This document shows, one piece after another, positions 27,263-37,287 of a stretch of DNA of 64,000 nucleotides. Every line of letters begins with the position of its first letter. The first letter of the stretch is position 1. This stretch comes from Nostocoides sp. Soil756 (lineage in GTDB: Bacteria; Actinomycetota; Actinomycetes; Actinomycetales; Dermatophilaceae): positions 1 through 64,000 of the forward strand of contig NZ_LMSE01000005.1 of NCBI RefSeq assembly GCF_001428065.1. Direction: 5' to 3'. A program made the translations under genes and the position numbers. Under the pieces are notes generated by a model that was given only the letters and a program-made list of their open reading frames with translations, had not been told where the DNA came from and did not search any database.

Positions 27263-28141
27263 TCAGCCCCCGGCGGCCACCACCAGCACGGCCTTCATCC
27301 CCTGCTTCGCGGCCAGGACGCGCACGGCGGAGCCGACCGCGAGGGAGTCCCCGGCGGGCGCGATGGTCGAGCCGTCGAGGACGTACGTGGCACTGAAGCC
27401 GTCCGTGCTCTTCACGCTCAGGCTCGTGCCCGGCGTGTAGGCCGTCACCTGCCCCGACTGCACGACCATCACGGCCGGAGTCCCCGTCACCGAGGTGGTG
27501 AACTCACCGTGCAGCACGGCGCCGAGACCGCCGAGGGCGCCGCCCATCGCCCCCATCCCGGGCAGCTGCTGGGTGCCGTTGCCCGGCCCGCCGCCCTGGC
27601 CGTTCCCCCCGGGCCGGTGTCCGGGCGGCAGGGCCTGCCCGTTCGGGTCCTGCCGGCCCATGCCGTTGCGGCCCTGCCCGTCCCGGTCCTGGCGGCCCAT
27701 GCCGTCGCCACGCCCCGGGCCGTCCTGGTCCCGCCCGAAGGACGTGCCCTCGCGGCCGCCGGCCATCCCGCGCCCCCGGTCGCCCACCAGCGCGGCCCCG
27801 AGCCCGATGAGCGCCACGAGCAGCACGACGCTGAGCACCCCGATGGCCGCGAGCGCCACTCGGCCGCCTCGTGTCGCGCGGGTCTCGTCCCAGGCCCGGC
27901 GCACCGGCCCGGCGGGCCCCGGCGTCCGGCCCCACCCGGGCGGTGGCGCGCCCGCCGCCGGCATCCACGTCGGAGCGGCGGCGGCGACCGGGGGGACGAC
28001 ACCGGACGGCGCTCCGCTCACCGGCTCGTCCGGGGGCGGAGCATCCGCGGGAGCCGGCGCCTCGAGGGGGGCGGTCTCGTCCGCGGGCGGGGGCGCGCCC
28101 TCGCTCGGGCTCTGCGGGTCCTGGGGTCCACGGGTGGTCAT
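27263..28141 (-). CDS. Single-pass membrane protein with Pro-rich cytoplasmic and Gly-rich extracytoplasmic regions
   Basis: A 292-residue protein: about 90 Pro/Ala-rich residues, one membrane helix (VALAAIGVLSVVLLVALIGL), an unusual repetitive stretch rich in Gly, Arg, Asp, Gln (QDRDGQGRNGMGRQDPNGQ), and a C-terminal beta-rich domain (HGEFTTSVTGTPAVMVVQSG to VLDGST) resembling DUF5666. Function unknown; surface location likely. Confidence 0.75.
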   Translation of the reverse strand: MTTRGPQDPQSPSEGAPPPADETAPLEAPAPADAPPPDEPVSGAPSGVVPPVAAAAPTWMPAAGAPPPGWGRTPGPAGPVRRAWDETRATRGGRVALAAIGVLSVVLLVALIGLGAALVGDRGRGMAGGREGTSFGRDQDGPGRGDGMGRQDRDGQGRNGMGRQDPNGQALPPGHRPGGNGQGGGPGNGTQQLPGMGAMGGALGGLGAVLHGEFTTSVTGTPAVMVVQSGQVTAYTPGTSLSVKSTDGFSATYVLDGSTIAPAGDSLAVGSAVRVLAAKQGMKAVLVVAAGG

Positions 28142-28223
28142 GTCTCATCATCCGCCCGCAGCAGGACGACGGCGTCGCCCGGCCGTCGGTTCACACCGAA
28201 CTCACAGGGGTGAGGACCCGGCC

Positions 28224-29162
28224 TCAGCCCCCGCTGAGCGCCGTGACGACACGCGACGGGGAGGGACGCCCCAGCTGCTCGGCCATCCAGGAGGACGTCG
28301 CGACCAGGGCGTCGAGGTCGATGCCGGTCTCGACGCCCGCGCCGTCGAGGGCCCAGACGAGGTCCTCCGTCGCGAGGTTGCCGGTGGCGGACTTCGCGAA
28401 CGGACAGCCGCCGAGACCGCCGGTGGAGGCGTCGACCACCGAGACCCCGTCCCGCAGGGCGGCCAGGGTGTTGGCCAGCGCCTGCCCGTAGGTGTCGTGG
28501 AAGTGCACGCCCACCCGCTCGGGCCCGATGCCGGCCGTGGCCAGGGCCTCCAGCAGCCGGTGGACGTGCCCGACGGTGCCGACGCCGATGGTGTCGCCGA
28601 GCGAGAGCTGGTCGCAGCCGAGGTCCATCAGGCGCCGGCAGACGTCGACGACCTGGGCCACCGGCACCGGCCCCTCCCACGGGTCGCCGAAGCACATCGA
28701 GACGTAGCCGCGCACCCACAGCCCCTCGGCCCGGCCCCGCTCGACCACCGGGGCGAACATCGCGAGCGACTCCGCGACGGTGCGGTTGAGGTTCTTGCGG
28801 GCGAAGGTCTCGGTGGCGCTGCCGAAGATCGCCACCGCGCCCACCCCGGCGGCCAGCGCCCGGTCCAGACCGCGCACGTTGGGGACCAGCACCGGCCGTC
28901 GCGGCCCCCGCCCGGCGTCGCCCAGGAGCGCCAACACCTCCTCGGCGTCCGCCAGCTGCGGCACCCAGCGGGGGTCGACGAACGAGGTCGTCTCGACGGT
29001 CTCGAGCCCCGCGGCCACGAGCCGGCGGACGAACTCGGCCTTCACCGCCCCCGGCACCACGGCGGACTCGTTCTGCAGCCCGTCGCGTGGCCCCACCTCG
29101 TAGACGGTGACGCGCCGCGGGAGCGACGGGTCCGGCTCGACCTGCGGCAGTGCTCGGCTCAT
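28224..29162 (-). CDS. mvaB: Hydroxymethylglutaryl-CoA lyase
   Basis: A 312-residue TIM-barrel enzyme that splits HMG-CoA to acetoacetate and acetyl-CoA in leucine breakdown. VYEVGPRDGLQNE holds the metal/substrate Arg-Asp, GVHFHDTYGQA the metal-binding histidines, and GGLGGCPFA the signature cysteine. No other leucine-degradation gene is adjacent. Confidence 0.93.
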   Translation of the reverse strand: MSRALPQVEPDPSLPRRVTVYEVGPRDGLQNESAVVPGAVKAEFVRRLVAAGLETVETTSFVDPRWVPQLADAEEVLALLGDAGRGPRRPVLVPNVRGLDRALAAGVGAVAIFGSATETFARKNLNRTVAESLAMFAPVVERGRAEGLWVRGYVSMCFGDPWEGPVPVAQVVDVCRRLMDLGCDQLSLGDTIGVGTVGHVHRLLEALATAGIGPERVGVHFHDTYGQALANTLAALRDGVSVVDASTGGLGGCPFAKSATGNLATEDLVWALDGAGVETGIDLDALVATSSWMAEQLGRPSPSRVVTALSGG

Positions 29163-29240
29163 CCCCCGATCCTGACACGGTCGACCACCGCCGGCGACCG
29201 ACGGCCGGCGGCGTCCGCGCAGGACGACCCCGCAGCACGG

Positions 29241-31334
29241 TCAGGTCTTGCGGACCCCGAGGGCGTCGACCAGCACCACCCGGCCGCTGGTGCGCGCCCT
29301 GAGGGTGATGGTGCCGCTGCGCAGCGACGGCACCCACACCGACTTCACCTGCTTGGCCCTGCTCGTCGAGGAGTAGAGGTTCAGCGTGCCGACGCGCGTG
29401 GAGCCGACGAGAACGTCGATCGATCCACAGGTGGGACAGGTCGCGACCACGACGACCACGCGCCGCACCGACGCACCGGACCGGCCGATGGCGGCACCTG
29501 CCCTCGTCGCGCGGGTGACCGTTCCCGCATACGCGTACACCGACGTCGAGCGCGTCCAGCCGGAACCGACCACCAGGTTGCGGTCGTCCATGGGCCGCGT
29601 CGTGCAGCGGTCGGACGACCAGGGCGACACATTGCCCATCAGGTCGTGGGCGCGCACCGAGAAGCAGTACTCGTACCCGACGCCGGCGCGGACCGTCACC
29701 CGGCGGCTCGTCGTCCCCGACCAGGACGAGGGCCGAGAGTAGGCGGTGAAGGCGGATGACGAGTACCGCGCCCACCGCATCCGCACGTCGTACGAGGCGA
29801 CGCCCGAGGCATCCGTCGCCCCGTACCGGAACGTCACGGTCGTGGCGAGCGTGGCGATGGGCAGCGCCACGGGGCTCACCGTGGGGGCGGAGGTGTCGAC
29901 CGTCCAGCGGTAGGACCCCGTGCCGACACGGCCGAACGGGTCGGTCGCCGTCACTTTCAGCGTGTGCGTCCCGGAGGCGACCCTCCCGCTGTAGCCACCG
30001 TCGCATCGAGGCACCGCGACCCCGTCGAGGGTGCACTCCACGGAGAGGCCGGCGGCCGGGACGGTGTCGTCGACCACCCGCACGGGCAGCGAGACCGACC
30101 CGGAGGTGCGCGACCGCGCCTTGGGGAACGCGACGGTCGGCGCGCGCAGATCGGCCCGGCGCCACGACAGGGAGTGGATGGGGTGGCCGGCCGCCGGAGC
30201 CACCGTGCTGGTGCCCCCCTCGCCGCCGACCGCGTCCGCCCGCCAGAGCGCGACCGCGTCGCTCGCGCCCGGTCGGTGGGTCGGGACGGCCAGGGCCGCC
30301 CCGTCCGGGGCCCACGCCGGCGCTCCGAACGTCTGGTCCAGGGCGTTGGCGCGCAGCCGCGTGGTCACCCGACCTCCGGCGACGGGCAGGGTCCGTACCT
30401 CGGCGAAACCGTCGGACGCGACGGCGCCGAACGCCACGAGGTCCCCACGGGCAGAGACCTCGGGACTGTCCGCACCCTCCGAGCCGCCCAGGGCGACGCG
30501 GGCGCCGTCCGCTCCGATGCGCAACAGGCCTCCGGCGGCCTCGTCGACCGCCACCACGGACCGGCCGTCCGGGAGGAAGGTCGGGTGACCGGCACCCCAA
30601 CCCCCGGGGAGTGGCGCCGCCGGGCCGGACCCGGTGGGGGCGCACCAGAGGGCGACACCCGCCTGGTGGGCGTCGCGGGTGTAGCAGACCCGGGAGCCGT
30701 CCGGCGCCCAGGCGGGGTCCAGCTCGTCGGCCGCGGGGTCATCGACCAACCGCCGGGCCGCGGCGCCGGCGGGTGCGGTCCCGCGCACCCACAGCGAGGT
30801 CGTGCCGAGCGCCGGGTCCCGGACCTCGTACGCGACCGAGCGCCCGTCCGGGGAGAGAGCCACCGCGCCCACGGGCTGCCCCGTGGCCCACGGCAGCGGC
30901 GTCCCGTCGCCCACGGCCGCCGACAGCAGGTCCGGGGTGTCGCCCGCGGCGAGGAGCAGCTCCTCGGACGCGCCGACGACCGGAGCGGAGGATCCCGTGG
31001 CCTGGGCTCCCCCCGAGGTCGACGAGACGACGAGGCGGTACGTCGACGTGGCCCCGGTGGCCGAGGTATCGTCGACCCAGGACGTCGCGTCGCCGGGCAG
31101 GTCGGCGACGGGGACCCAGGGGCCGCCGTCGGTGGAACGGTCGACCTCGATGGCGCCGGCCGTTCCGTCCGACACCCAGGTGACCAGAGTGCGGCCCAGC
31201 AGGGGGGTGCCGGACGGTACCCAGGTCGTCCCCGCCACGGCCGGCAGCGGCGCGACGACCCATCCCGACACCACCAGGGACGCGGCCACCGCCAGCGTCC
31301 CCCACGCCCCGGCTCCCCAGCGCGCACCGCGCAC
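29241..31334 (-). CDS. Secreted beta-propeller (PD40/TolB-like) and Ig-like multidomain protein
   Basis: A 697-residue exported protein. GTG 31334 is set by AGGAGAA seven bases upstream and leads directly into a signal peptide (LAVAASLVVSGWVVAPLPAVA). A fibronectin-like segment comes first, then repeated WD40-like PD40 blades (ALSPDGRSVAYEVRD, AWAPDGSRVCYTRD, AWAPDGAALAV), then Ig-like domains (VECTLDGVAVPRCDGGYSG) and a beta-rich C-terminus. Two CxxC-like cysteines (ATCPTCGS) lie late. It is divergent from a two-component system and may be its target. Function unknown. Confidence 0.8.
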   Translation of the reverse strand: MRGARWGAGAWGTLAVAASLVVSGWVVAPLPAVAGTTWVPSGTPLLGRTLVTWVSDGTAGAIEVDRSTDGGPWVPVADLPGDATSWVDDTSATGATSTYRLVVSSTSGGAQATGSSAPVVGASEELLLAAGDTPDLLSAAVGDGTPLPWATGQPVGAVALSPDGRSVAYEVRDPALGTTSLWVRGTAPAGAAARRLVDDPAADELDPAWAPDGSRVCYTRDAHQAGVALWCAPTGSGPAAPLPGGWGAGHPTFLPDGRSVVAVDEAAGGLLRIGADGARVALGGSEGADSPEVSARGDLVAFGAVASDGFAEVRTLPVAGGRVTTRLRANALDQTFGAPAWAPDGAALAVPTHRPGASDAVALWRADAVGGEGGTSTVAPAAGHPIHSLSWRRADLRAPTVAFPKARSRTSGSVSLPVRVVDDTVPAAGLSVECTLDGVAVPRCDGGYSGRVASGTHTLKVTATDPFGRVGTGSYRWTVDTSAPTVSPVALPIATLATTVTFRYGATDASGVASYDVRMRWARYSSSAFTAYSRPSSWSGTTSRRVTVRAGVGYEYCFSVRAHDLMGNVSPWSSDRCTTRPMDDRNLVVGSGWTRSTSVYAYAGTVTRATRAGAAIGRSGASVRRVVVVVATCPTCGSIDVLVGSTRVGTLNLYSSTSRAKQVKSVWVPSLRSGTITLRARTSGRVVLVDALGVRKT

Positions 31335-31534
31335 GGCACTTCTCCTCGACGGTCGGCTCCCGGCCCGGGCGCGGACCTGCCCAGACCCTACGAGCCGGCG
31401 GTCGCCGGGGGCGCCGGACGACGTGGATCCCGTCCGATCGGACGACCCGACCCGCCGCCTGATCCCCTGCACTCGGACGAAGATCACAGCCGGCATCCAG
31501 GAAACTCCCAGACATCGGGCCGACACTGGGAACC

Positions 31535-32248
31535 GTGAGTGTCACCCAGGTTCCCGAGGCCCGCCTCCTCGTCGTGGAGGACGAGCCGAACATCCGCGAG
31601 CTCCTCGCCACGTCGCTGCGATACGCCGGCTTCGACGTCGCCACCGCTGCCAGCGGCTCCGAGGCGCTGAAGGTGGCCGGCGACCACGACCCCGACCTGT
31701 GCGTGCTCGACGTGATGCTGCCCGACATGGACGGCTTCACCGTCACGCGCCGGTTGCGCGACCAGGGCCGCCAGCTGCCTATCGTGTTCGTCACCGCCCG
31801 CGACTCGGTCGACGACAAGATCAAGGGGCTCACCGTCGGCGGCGACGACTACGTCACCAAGCCGTTCAGCCTCGAGGAGGTCGTCGCCCGGATCCGCGCC
31901 GTGCTGCGCCGCACCCGGGGGGACGCCGACGAGGACCGACAGGTGCTGACCTTCGAGGACCTCGAGCTCGACGAGGACTCGCACGAGGTGCGCCGGGCCG
32001 GCCGCATCATCGAGACCAGCCCCACCGAGTTCAAGCTGCTCCGGTACCTGATGCTCAACCCCAACCGGGTGCTGTCGAAGTCGCAGATCCTCGATCACGT
32101 GTGGGACTACGACTTCCGTGGCGAGTCCGGCATCGTCGAGTCCTACATCTCCTACCTCCGGCGCAAGATCGACAGTGAGGGCGCCCCGCCGCTCATCCAC
32201 ACCAAGCGCGGCGTCGGCTACGTCCTGCGGCTCCCCCCGCAGGGCTGA
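31535..32248 (+). CDS. OmpR/PhoB-family response regulator
   Basis: A 237-residue regulator. The receiver domain has the acidic pocket VVEDE, phospho-accepting Asp in LDVMLPDMDGF, Thr in VFVTARDS and Lys in YVTKPF; the C-terminal winged helix spans about 140-235 (SPTEFKLLRYLM, VESYISYLRRKID). It resembles mycobacterial PhoP/MprA-type regulators. The stop shares a base with the kinase ATG (TGATG). Confidence 0.95.
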   Translation: MSVTQVPEARLLVVEDEPNIRELLATSLRYAGFDVATAASGSEALKVAGDHDPDLCVLDVMLPDMDGFTVTRRLRDQGRQLPIVFVTARDSVDDKIKGLTVGGDDYVTKPFSLEEVVARIRAVLRRTRGDADEDRQVLTFEDLELDEDSHEVRRAGRIIETSPTEFKLLRYLMLNPNRVLSKSQILDHVWDYDFRGESGIVESYISYLRRKIDSEGAPPLIHTKRGVGYVLRLPPQG

Positions 32249-33732
32249 TGGCCGCCCTCTCCGGGCCGGCGCGCACCTCCCCCGTCGCGGGACCTGCGAC
32301 CTCCTCGCGGCGCGAGGGTGTGGTCCGCCGGCTCGAGGCCATCCCGCTGCGGACCCGGCTCCTGCTCATCGTCGGGCTGCTCGTGGGCGCCGCCCTGCTG
32401 TCGACCAGCATGGTCACGGCCTACCTGCTCAAGAGCGACCTCGACGCCCGCGTCGACTCCGAGTTGCGCAGCGTCCTGGCGCCGGTGGCGACGCAGGCCA
32501 TCACCGACCTGAGGTCCCCGCAGGACGACCCGCTCCCCACGAGCTACGCCTTCGCGCTGTCCACCCCCCAGGGGCAGGCCACCCGTCTCCCCACGGGGCA
32601 GCGGACCAGCCCGCTCTGGCCCGCTCTCGACCCGAGCGACCCGCGCGTGACCCGCCAGATCCCCTTCACGGTGGGCTCGGTCGACAGCCCGATGCGCTGG
32701 CGCTTCGTCGCGGCCCCGGTCGCCCACAGCGACGCGGTGGTGGCCGTCGGGGTCCCCCTCGAGACCGTGAGCCACACCGTCACCCGGCTGCTGCTGTCGA
32801 CGGCTCTCCTCGGCACCCTGGCGCTCGCCCTGTCCCTCGTCTTGGGGCACTTCGCCGTTCGCCGCGCCTTCCGACCACTGCGTCGCATCGAGGACACCGC
32901 CGCCACCATCGCCGCGGGCGACCTCACCCAGCGCATCCCCGTGCGACAGGCCGACGACGAGGTCACCTCCCTCTCGCGCAGCCTCAACGTCATGCTCGCC
33001 CGCATCGAGTCCGCCTTCGCCGTGCGGGAGGCGAGCGAGGAACGGATGCGGCAGTTCGTCGCCGACGCCTCGCACGAGCTGCGCACGCCCCTCGCCACGG
33101 TCCGGGGCTACGCCGAGCTCTACCGTCAGGGCGCGGTCAGCGACCCCGAGGGCGTCGCCACCGCGATGGGCCGCATCGAGGCCGAGTCCGGCCGGATGAG
33201 CACGCTGGTCGAGGACCTGCTCGTGCTGGCGCGCCTCGACGAGGAACCCGAGGAACGTCCGACCGACGTCGACCTCACGGTGCTGGCCGCCGACGCCGTC
33301 GCCGACGCCCGCGTGCGCGCCCCCGGCCGGCGCATCCAGCTGCTGGGCCGCGGCGGAGAGCTCGGGCCCACCGTCGTGCGCGGCGCCGAGCAGCGGCTGC
33401 GCCAGGTCGTCACCAACCTCGTGGCGAACGCCCTGCGGCACACCCCGGACGGGACGCCCGTCGAGGTCGTGGTGGGTGTCGACGACGGCGTACCCGTCCT
33501 CGAGGTCCGCGACCACGGCGACGGCGTGCCGCCCGACATCGCCACCAAGGTCTTCGAGCGGTTCTTCCGCGCCGACCCCTCGCGCGGTCGGGGCAGCGGC
33601 GGGAGCGGCCTCGGGCTGGCGATCGTCGCCGCCATCGTGGCCGCTCACCAGGGGCGCGTCGGGGTGGCCCGGACCGCCGGCGGGGGCGCGACCTTCGTGG
33701 TCCGCTTCGCACAGCAGACTCCCAGCCACTGA
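32248..33732 (+). CDS. Membrane sensor histidine kinase
   Basis: A 494-residue kinase: first helix about 35-57, an extracytoplasmic sensor of roughly 110 residues, second helix near 180-200, HAMP (RRAFRPLRRIEDTA), HisKA with the phospho-His in FVADASHELRTPLATV, and HATPase motifs NLVANALRHTP, DHGDGVPP and GSGLGLAIV. Partner of the overlapping response regulator. Signal unknown; the following HtrA gene suggests envelope stress. Confidence 0.95.
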   Translation: MAALSGPARTSPVAGPATSSRREGVVRRLEAIPLRTRLLLIVGLLVGAALLSTSMVTAYLLKSDLDARVDSELRSVLAPVATQAITDLRSPQDDPLPTSYAFALSTPQGQATRLPTGQRTSPLWPALDPSDPRVTRQIPFTVGSVDSPMRWRFVAAPVAHSDAVVAVGVPLETVSHTVTRLLLSTALLGTLALALSLVLGHFAVRRAFRPLRRIEDTAATIAAGDLTQRIPVRQADDEVTSLSRSLNVMLARIESAFAVREASEERMRQFVADASHELRTPLATVRGYAELYRQGAVSDPEGVATAMGRIEAESGRMSTLVEDLLVLARLDEEPEERPTDVDLTVLAADAVADARVRAPGRRIQLLGRGGELGPTVVRGAEQRLRQVVTNLVANALRHTPDGTPVEVVVGVDDGVPVLEVRDHGDGVPPDIATKVFERFFRADPSRGRGSGGSGLGLAIVAAIVAAHQGRVGVARTAGGGATFVVRFAQQTPSH

Positions 33733-33801
33733 CCAGGGTTCGTCCACGTCGGGGGCGTTGAGTGGAGTCAACACACAACGACAAGGAGCAGCGAGCGAAC
33801 G

Positions 33802-35307
33802 ATGAGTGACCAGCACCCCACCCACCCGACCGGCACCGGCCCCGACGGGACCGCCCCCCAGTGGTACTCCCCGCGTGGCGGCGCGACGACCACCGACCGC
33901 GCCATCAGGAACGGGTCGCCGGCCACCGCATCCGAGCAGCAGCCCACCGGCCCCGGGGCCTCCGCACCCCACGGCGCCGCCCCGGCCGGCGACCCCTACC
34001 GCGCGAACCCCTACGGCTCCGCCCCCGCGTCCCCGTACGCGCCCTCCAACCCCCCGACGGCTCGGATGACCCCTCCCCCTCCCTCGGGGCCGTTCGGGCC
34101 GTCGGGGCCGCCGGCCGGGCCGTCGGGCCCCCGTTCCACCGGCTCGGGTCGTCGCCGTGCGATGGAGCTCACCGCCGTCGCCGTGGTGGCCGCGCTGCTG
34201 TCCGCGGGCGGCACGGTGGCCGCGACGCAGGTGCTCGACGACGCGCCGGCTCAGGCCACGTCGCAGGCCTCGTCGACCGAGCTGGGTCGGGGCACCGACC
34301 CGGGGCCGGTGAAGCAGGCCAACGCCAGCGCACCGGACTGGACGGCCACCGCCAGCGCGGTCTCGCCGAGCGTCGTGGCGATCACCGCCAAGCTCCCGAA
34401 CGGAGGGGCGCAGGGCTCCGGCGTCATCATCGACGACGCCGGCCACGTGGTCACGAACAACCACGTCGTCTCCGGCGCCACCGCGCTGAAGGTCACTCTC
34501 ACCGACGGGCGCACCTACTCGGCCCAGATCCGGGGCACCGACCCCTCGACCGACCTCGCCGTCATCACCATCGACCAGGCGCCGAGCGACCTCACCCCCA
34601 TCGCGATGGGTGACTCCGAGGCGCTGGAGGTCGGCGACCCGGTGATGGCCGTCGGCAACCCCCTGGGCCTGGCCGGTACCGTCACCACCGGCATCGTCAG
34701 CGCCCTCAATCGCCCGGTCACCACCCAGGCCGAGGATCGTCAGCAGGGCCCGCTCAACGGCAGCTTCCAGCAGCAGCCGACGCCCGGACCCGTGGTGACC
34801 AACGCCATCCAGACCTCGGCGGCGATCAACCCCGGCAACAGCGGGGGCGCGCTCGTGAACGCCTCCGGCCAGCTCGTGGGCATCAACTCGGCGATCGCCA
34901 CGCTGGGCTCGTCGGGCGGCGGCCAGTCGGGCAGCATCGGGATCGGCTTCGCGATCCCCGTGGCCGAGGTGCAGAACATCGCCAAGCAGCTCATCGCCAA
35001 CGGCGAGGCCAAGCACGCCTTCCTCGGAGTCGTCCCGCAGAACGGGTCGGCGCCCGACGGGGCCGCGACCCGAGCCGGCGCCGAGATCGTCCAGGTCGAG
35101 CCGGGGACCCCGGCCGCCGCGGCGGGCCTGCAGAAGGGCGACGTGATCATCGCGGTCAACGGTGACGACGTCGAGTCGGCCGAGTCCCTCGTGGGCTACA
35201 TCCGCGAGCAGGCCGTCGGGGCCACCGTGAAGCTGACCGTCCTGCGCGACGGCAAGCGCGTGCAGGTGCAGGTCACGCTGGCCGAGCGGAACGCCACCGT
35301 CGGCTGA
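33802..35307 (+). CDS. HtrA/DegP-like membrane-anchored serine protease with PDZ domain
   Basis: A 501-residue protein: about 115 Pro/Gly/Ser-rich cytoplasmic residues, one helix (about 120-142, AVAVVAALLSAGGTVAA), a trypsin-like protease with His (TNNHVV), Asp (STDLAVI) and Ser (NPGNSGGALV), and a C-terminal PDZ domain (LGVVPQNG to TVLRDGKRVQVQV). It degrades or chaperones misfolded envelope proteins. The order regulator-kinase-protease matches mprAB-pepD of mycobacteria, supporting an envelope stress response. Confidence 0.95.
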   Translation: MSDQHPTHPTGTGPDGTAPQWYSPRGGATTTDRAIRNGSPATASEQQPTGPGASAPHGAAPAGDPYRANPYGSAPASPYAPSNPPTARMTPPPPSGPFGPSGPPAGPSGPRSTGSGRRRAMELTAVAVVAALLSAGGTVAATQVLDDAPAQATSQASSTELGRGTDPGPVKQANASAPDWTATASAVSPSVVAITAKLPNGGAQGSGVIIDDAGHVVTNNHVVSGATALKVTLTDGRTYSAQIRGTDPSTDLAVITIDQAPSDLTPIAMGDSEALEVGDPVMAVGNPLGLAGTVTTGIVSALNRPVTTQAEDRQQGPLNGSFQQQPTPGPVVTNAIQTSAAINPGNSGGALVNASGQLVGINSAIATLGSSGGGQSGSIGIGFAIPVAEVQNIAKQLIANGEAKHAFLGVVPQNGSAPDGAATRAGAEIVQVEPGTPAAAAGLQKGDVIIAVNGDDVESAESLVGYIREQAVGATVKLTVLRDGKRVQVQVTLAERNATVG

Positions 35308-35390
35308 GGTCCGCATCCCCGACGGGGCGCCGGGCACGGGTGAGTACCCATGCTCAGGCGCCCCGTTCGCGTCCCGGGGACGCTGGACGC

Positions 35391-37244
35391 ATGGACCCCC
35401 GAGACCAGGTGCTGCACCTCGAGCGCGAGTTCGCCGACGCGATGCAGCGGATGTACACCGTCGGCAACGGCCTGGCCCGGTTGCGGGTCGAGCTCGAGTC
35501 CGCCTCCTTCGCGGCCACCCCGGTACCGGCGCCGCCTGCGACGAGCGCGGTGACGCTCGGGTCGGCCCCCGCCACCGCGGCCGCCACCGCCACCGCCGCG
35601 GCCCCCACGGCCCTCGCCACCACGGGGGCCGCAGCGGCTCCCCCGGCCGGTCCGGCGGTCGCCCCCGTGGCGCCGCGCGAGCCCTGGTACCGCCGGGAGG
35701 GTGCGGTCACCCGCGTCCTGGCCGTCGCTGGCGCTGTCGTCACACTCTCCGGCGTCGCGATGCTGCTCGTCCTGGCCGTGCGCCAGGGCTGGTTCGGGCC
35801 CGGAGCGCGGGTGACCGCCGGCGGGGTCCTCGCCGTCCTCCTCGGGACGCTCGGGACGCGTGGAGGGGCGCGTGACCGGGCGCGGGGGGAGGTCGTCGGC
35901 AGTGCGCCCGTCGCGCTCGTCGCGACGGGCGCAGCGGCCGCCTACCTCGACGTGGTCGCCGTCACCGCGCTCTACGGGTGGGTGCCGTCAGCCGTCGGGC
36001 TCGTCGGGTGCGCGGTCGTGGCCGTGGTCGGGCTGCGGCTGGCGCGCGTCTGGTCGAGCCAGCTGCTCGCGGTGCTCATGGTCGCGGGGGCCGCCCTCTT
36101 CTCGCCGGTCGTGGCGGGTGAGCCGGGGTGGCTGCTCTGCGCCATCCTCGGCGTGCTCTCGCTGGTCGGCTGGTGGGCCGGCGGTCAGCGCCCGGTGCCG
36201 CGGCTCACGGTCGCGCGCACGGCGCCGGTGGCCCTGGCCCTCGTCGCAGGCTCGGTCGGAGCGAGCGACCAACGGCTGGGGCTGCTGGCGGTCGCCGCCG
36301 TGGTGCTCGTCTCGACCCTGGTGACCTCCGCGCTGAGCCTGCGCCGGCACCCCGCGCCGGTGGCCGAGCTCGTCGCCGTCGTGATGACGGTCGTGGGGGT
36401 CCTGGCCGTCGTCGCGGGACAGGCCGAGAACGTCCGGACCGTGGCCGACGCCCTCGTGGCAGCCGTGCTCGTCCTCGCCGCCACGACCGCCGCGCGCCCT
36501 CCGCTCGGCCCGCTTCCCGCCGCCTTCACCGCCACGACGTGGGCGTCGGGGGCGGTCGCGGCCGTGCTCGCCGTGCTGTCCGGCGCACCCGAGGGGTTCG
36601 TGGGCACCGGGCTGCTGCTGCTGGCCCTCGGCCAGGTGGCCGTGGCGGGCGCCACCGGCTCGCGCATCACGCTGGCCGTCTCCGGGGCGCTCTCCGTGGT
36701 CGCGCTGGCCGCCTGGGCGGCGCATCCGTTCGCGATGCTCTCGCTCGACCTCGCCGTCCGTCACGACCTGCCGGTCGCGTTCATCGACAGCGGCTTGGCG
36801 GGGGCCCTGCTCGCCCTTCTCGCGTGGGCCGTCGCCGGGGTGCGCGGTGTCGACGGCGACGTGCGCCGCCTCGTGCGGGTCGGTTCGGTGGGCGGCGGCC
36901 TCGTCGCCGGCGCCACGATGGTCGTCAGCGTGCTCACCCTGACGGGTGCCCGGTTCGGCGACGCCTCCTTGGGGTTCGTCGGCGGCCACGCGGTCTCCAC
37001 GGTGGCGTGGATGGTCGTGGCCGGCGGCCTCCTGCTGCGTTCGCTCGACCGCCCGGACCCCGACCTCACGGTCCGGCTCGGCCTGGGCCTGGCGGCCGTC
37101 GCCGTCGGCAAGCTGTTCCTCTTCGACCTGGCCGCCCTCGACGGGGTCGTGCGCTCGCTCGCGTTCATCGCCACGGGTCTGCTGCTCCTGGCCATCGGCA
37201 GCCGCTACGCACGCGCCTGGGAGCGCCGGCGTCGGTCCGTGTGA
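35391..37244 (+). CDS. DUF2339 polytopic membrane protein
   Basis: A 617-residue protein. A short coiled N-terminus (REFADAMQRMYTVGNGLARL) and an Ala/Pro linker precede some 16-18 hydrophobic helices. The repeated pattern and ending (GKLFLFDLAALDGVVRSLAF, LLLLAIGSRYARAW) match DUF2339 membrane proteins. Function unknown; the C-terminal FDL-GxxR pattern is conserved in the family. Confidence 0.8.
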   Translation: MDPRDQVLHLEREFADAMQRMYTVGNGLARLRVELESASFAATPVPAPPATSAVTLGSAPATAAATATAAAPTALATTGAAAAPPAGPAVAPVAPREPWYRREGAVTRVLAVAGAVVTLSGVAMLLVLAVRQGWFGPGARVTAGGVLAVLLGTLGTRGGARDRARGEVVGSAPVALVATGAAAAYLDVVAVTALYGWVPSAVGLVGCAVVAVVGLRLARVWSSQLLAVLMVAGAALFSPVVAGEPGWLLCAILGVLSLVGWWAGGQRPVPRLTVARTAPVALALVAGSVGASDQRLGLLAVAAVVLVSTLVTSALSLRRHPAPVAELVAVVMTVVGVLAVVAGQAENVRTVADALVAAVLVLAATTAARPPLGPLPAAFTATTWASGAVAAVLAVLSGAPEGFVGTGLLLLALGQVAVAGATGSRITLAVSGALSVVALAAWAAHPFAMLSLDLAVRHDLPVAFIDSGLAGALLALLAWAVAGVRGVDGDVRRLVRVGSVGGGLVAGATMVVSVLTLTGARFGDASLGFVGGHAVSTVAWMVVAGGLLLRSLDRPDPDLTVRLGLGLAAVAVGKLFLFDLAALDGVVRSLAFIATGLLLLAIGSRYARAWERRRRSV

Positions 37245-37287
37245 TCGGAGCGTGCCGTGCGGCCCCCTGGTCTGCCAGAGTGTCCCG

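Noticed and set aside
32218-35337. Long antisense open frame across the kinase and HtrA genes
   Set aside because: Covers two well-defined genes and has no recognisable motif or ribosome binding site.
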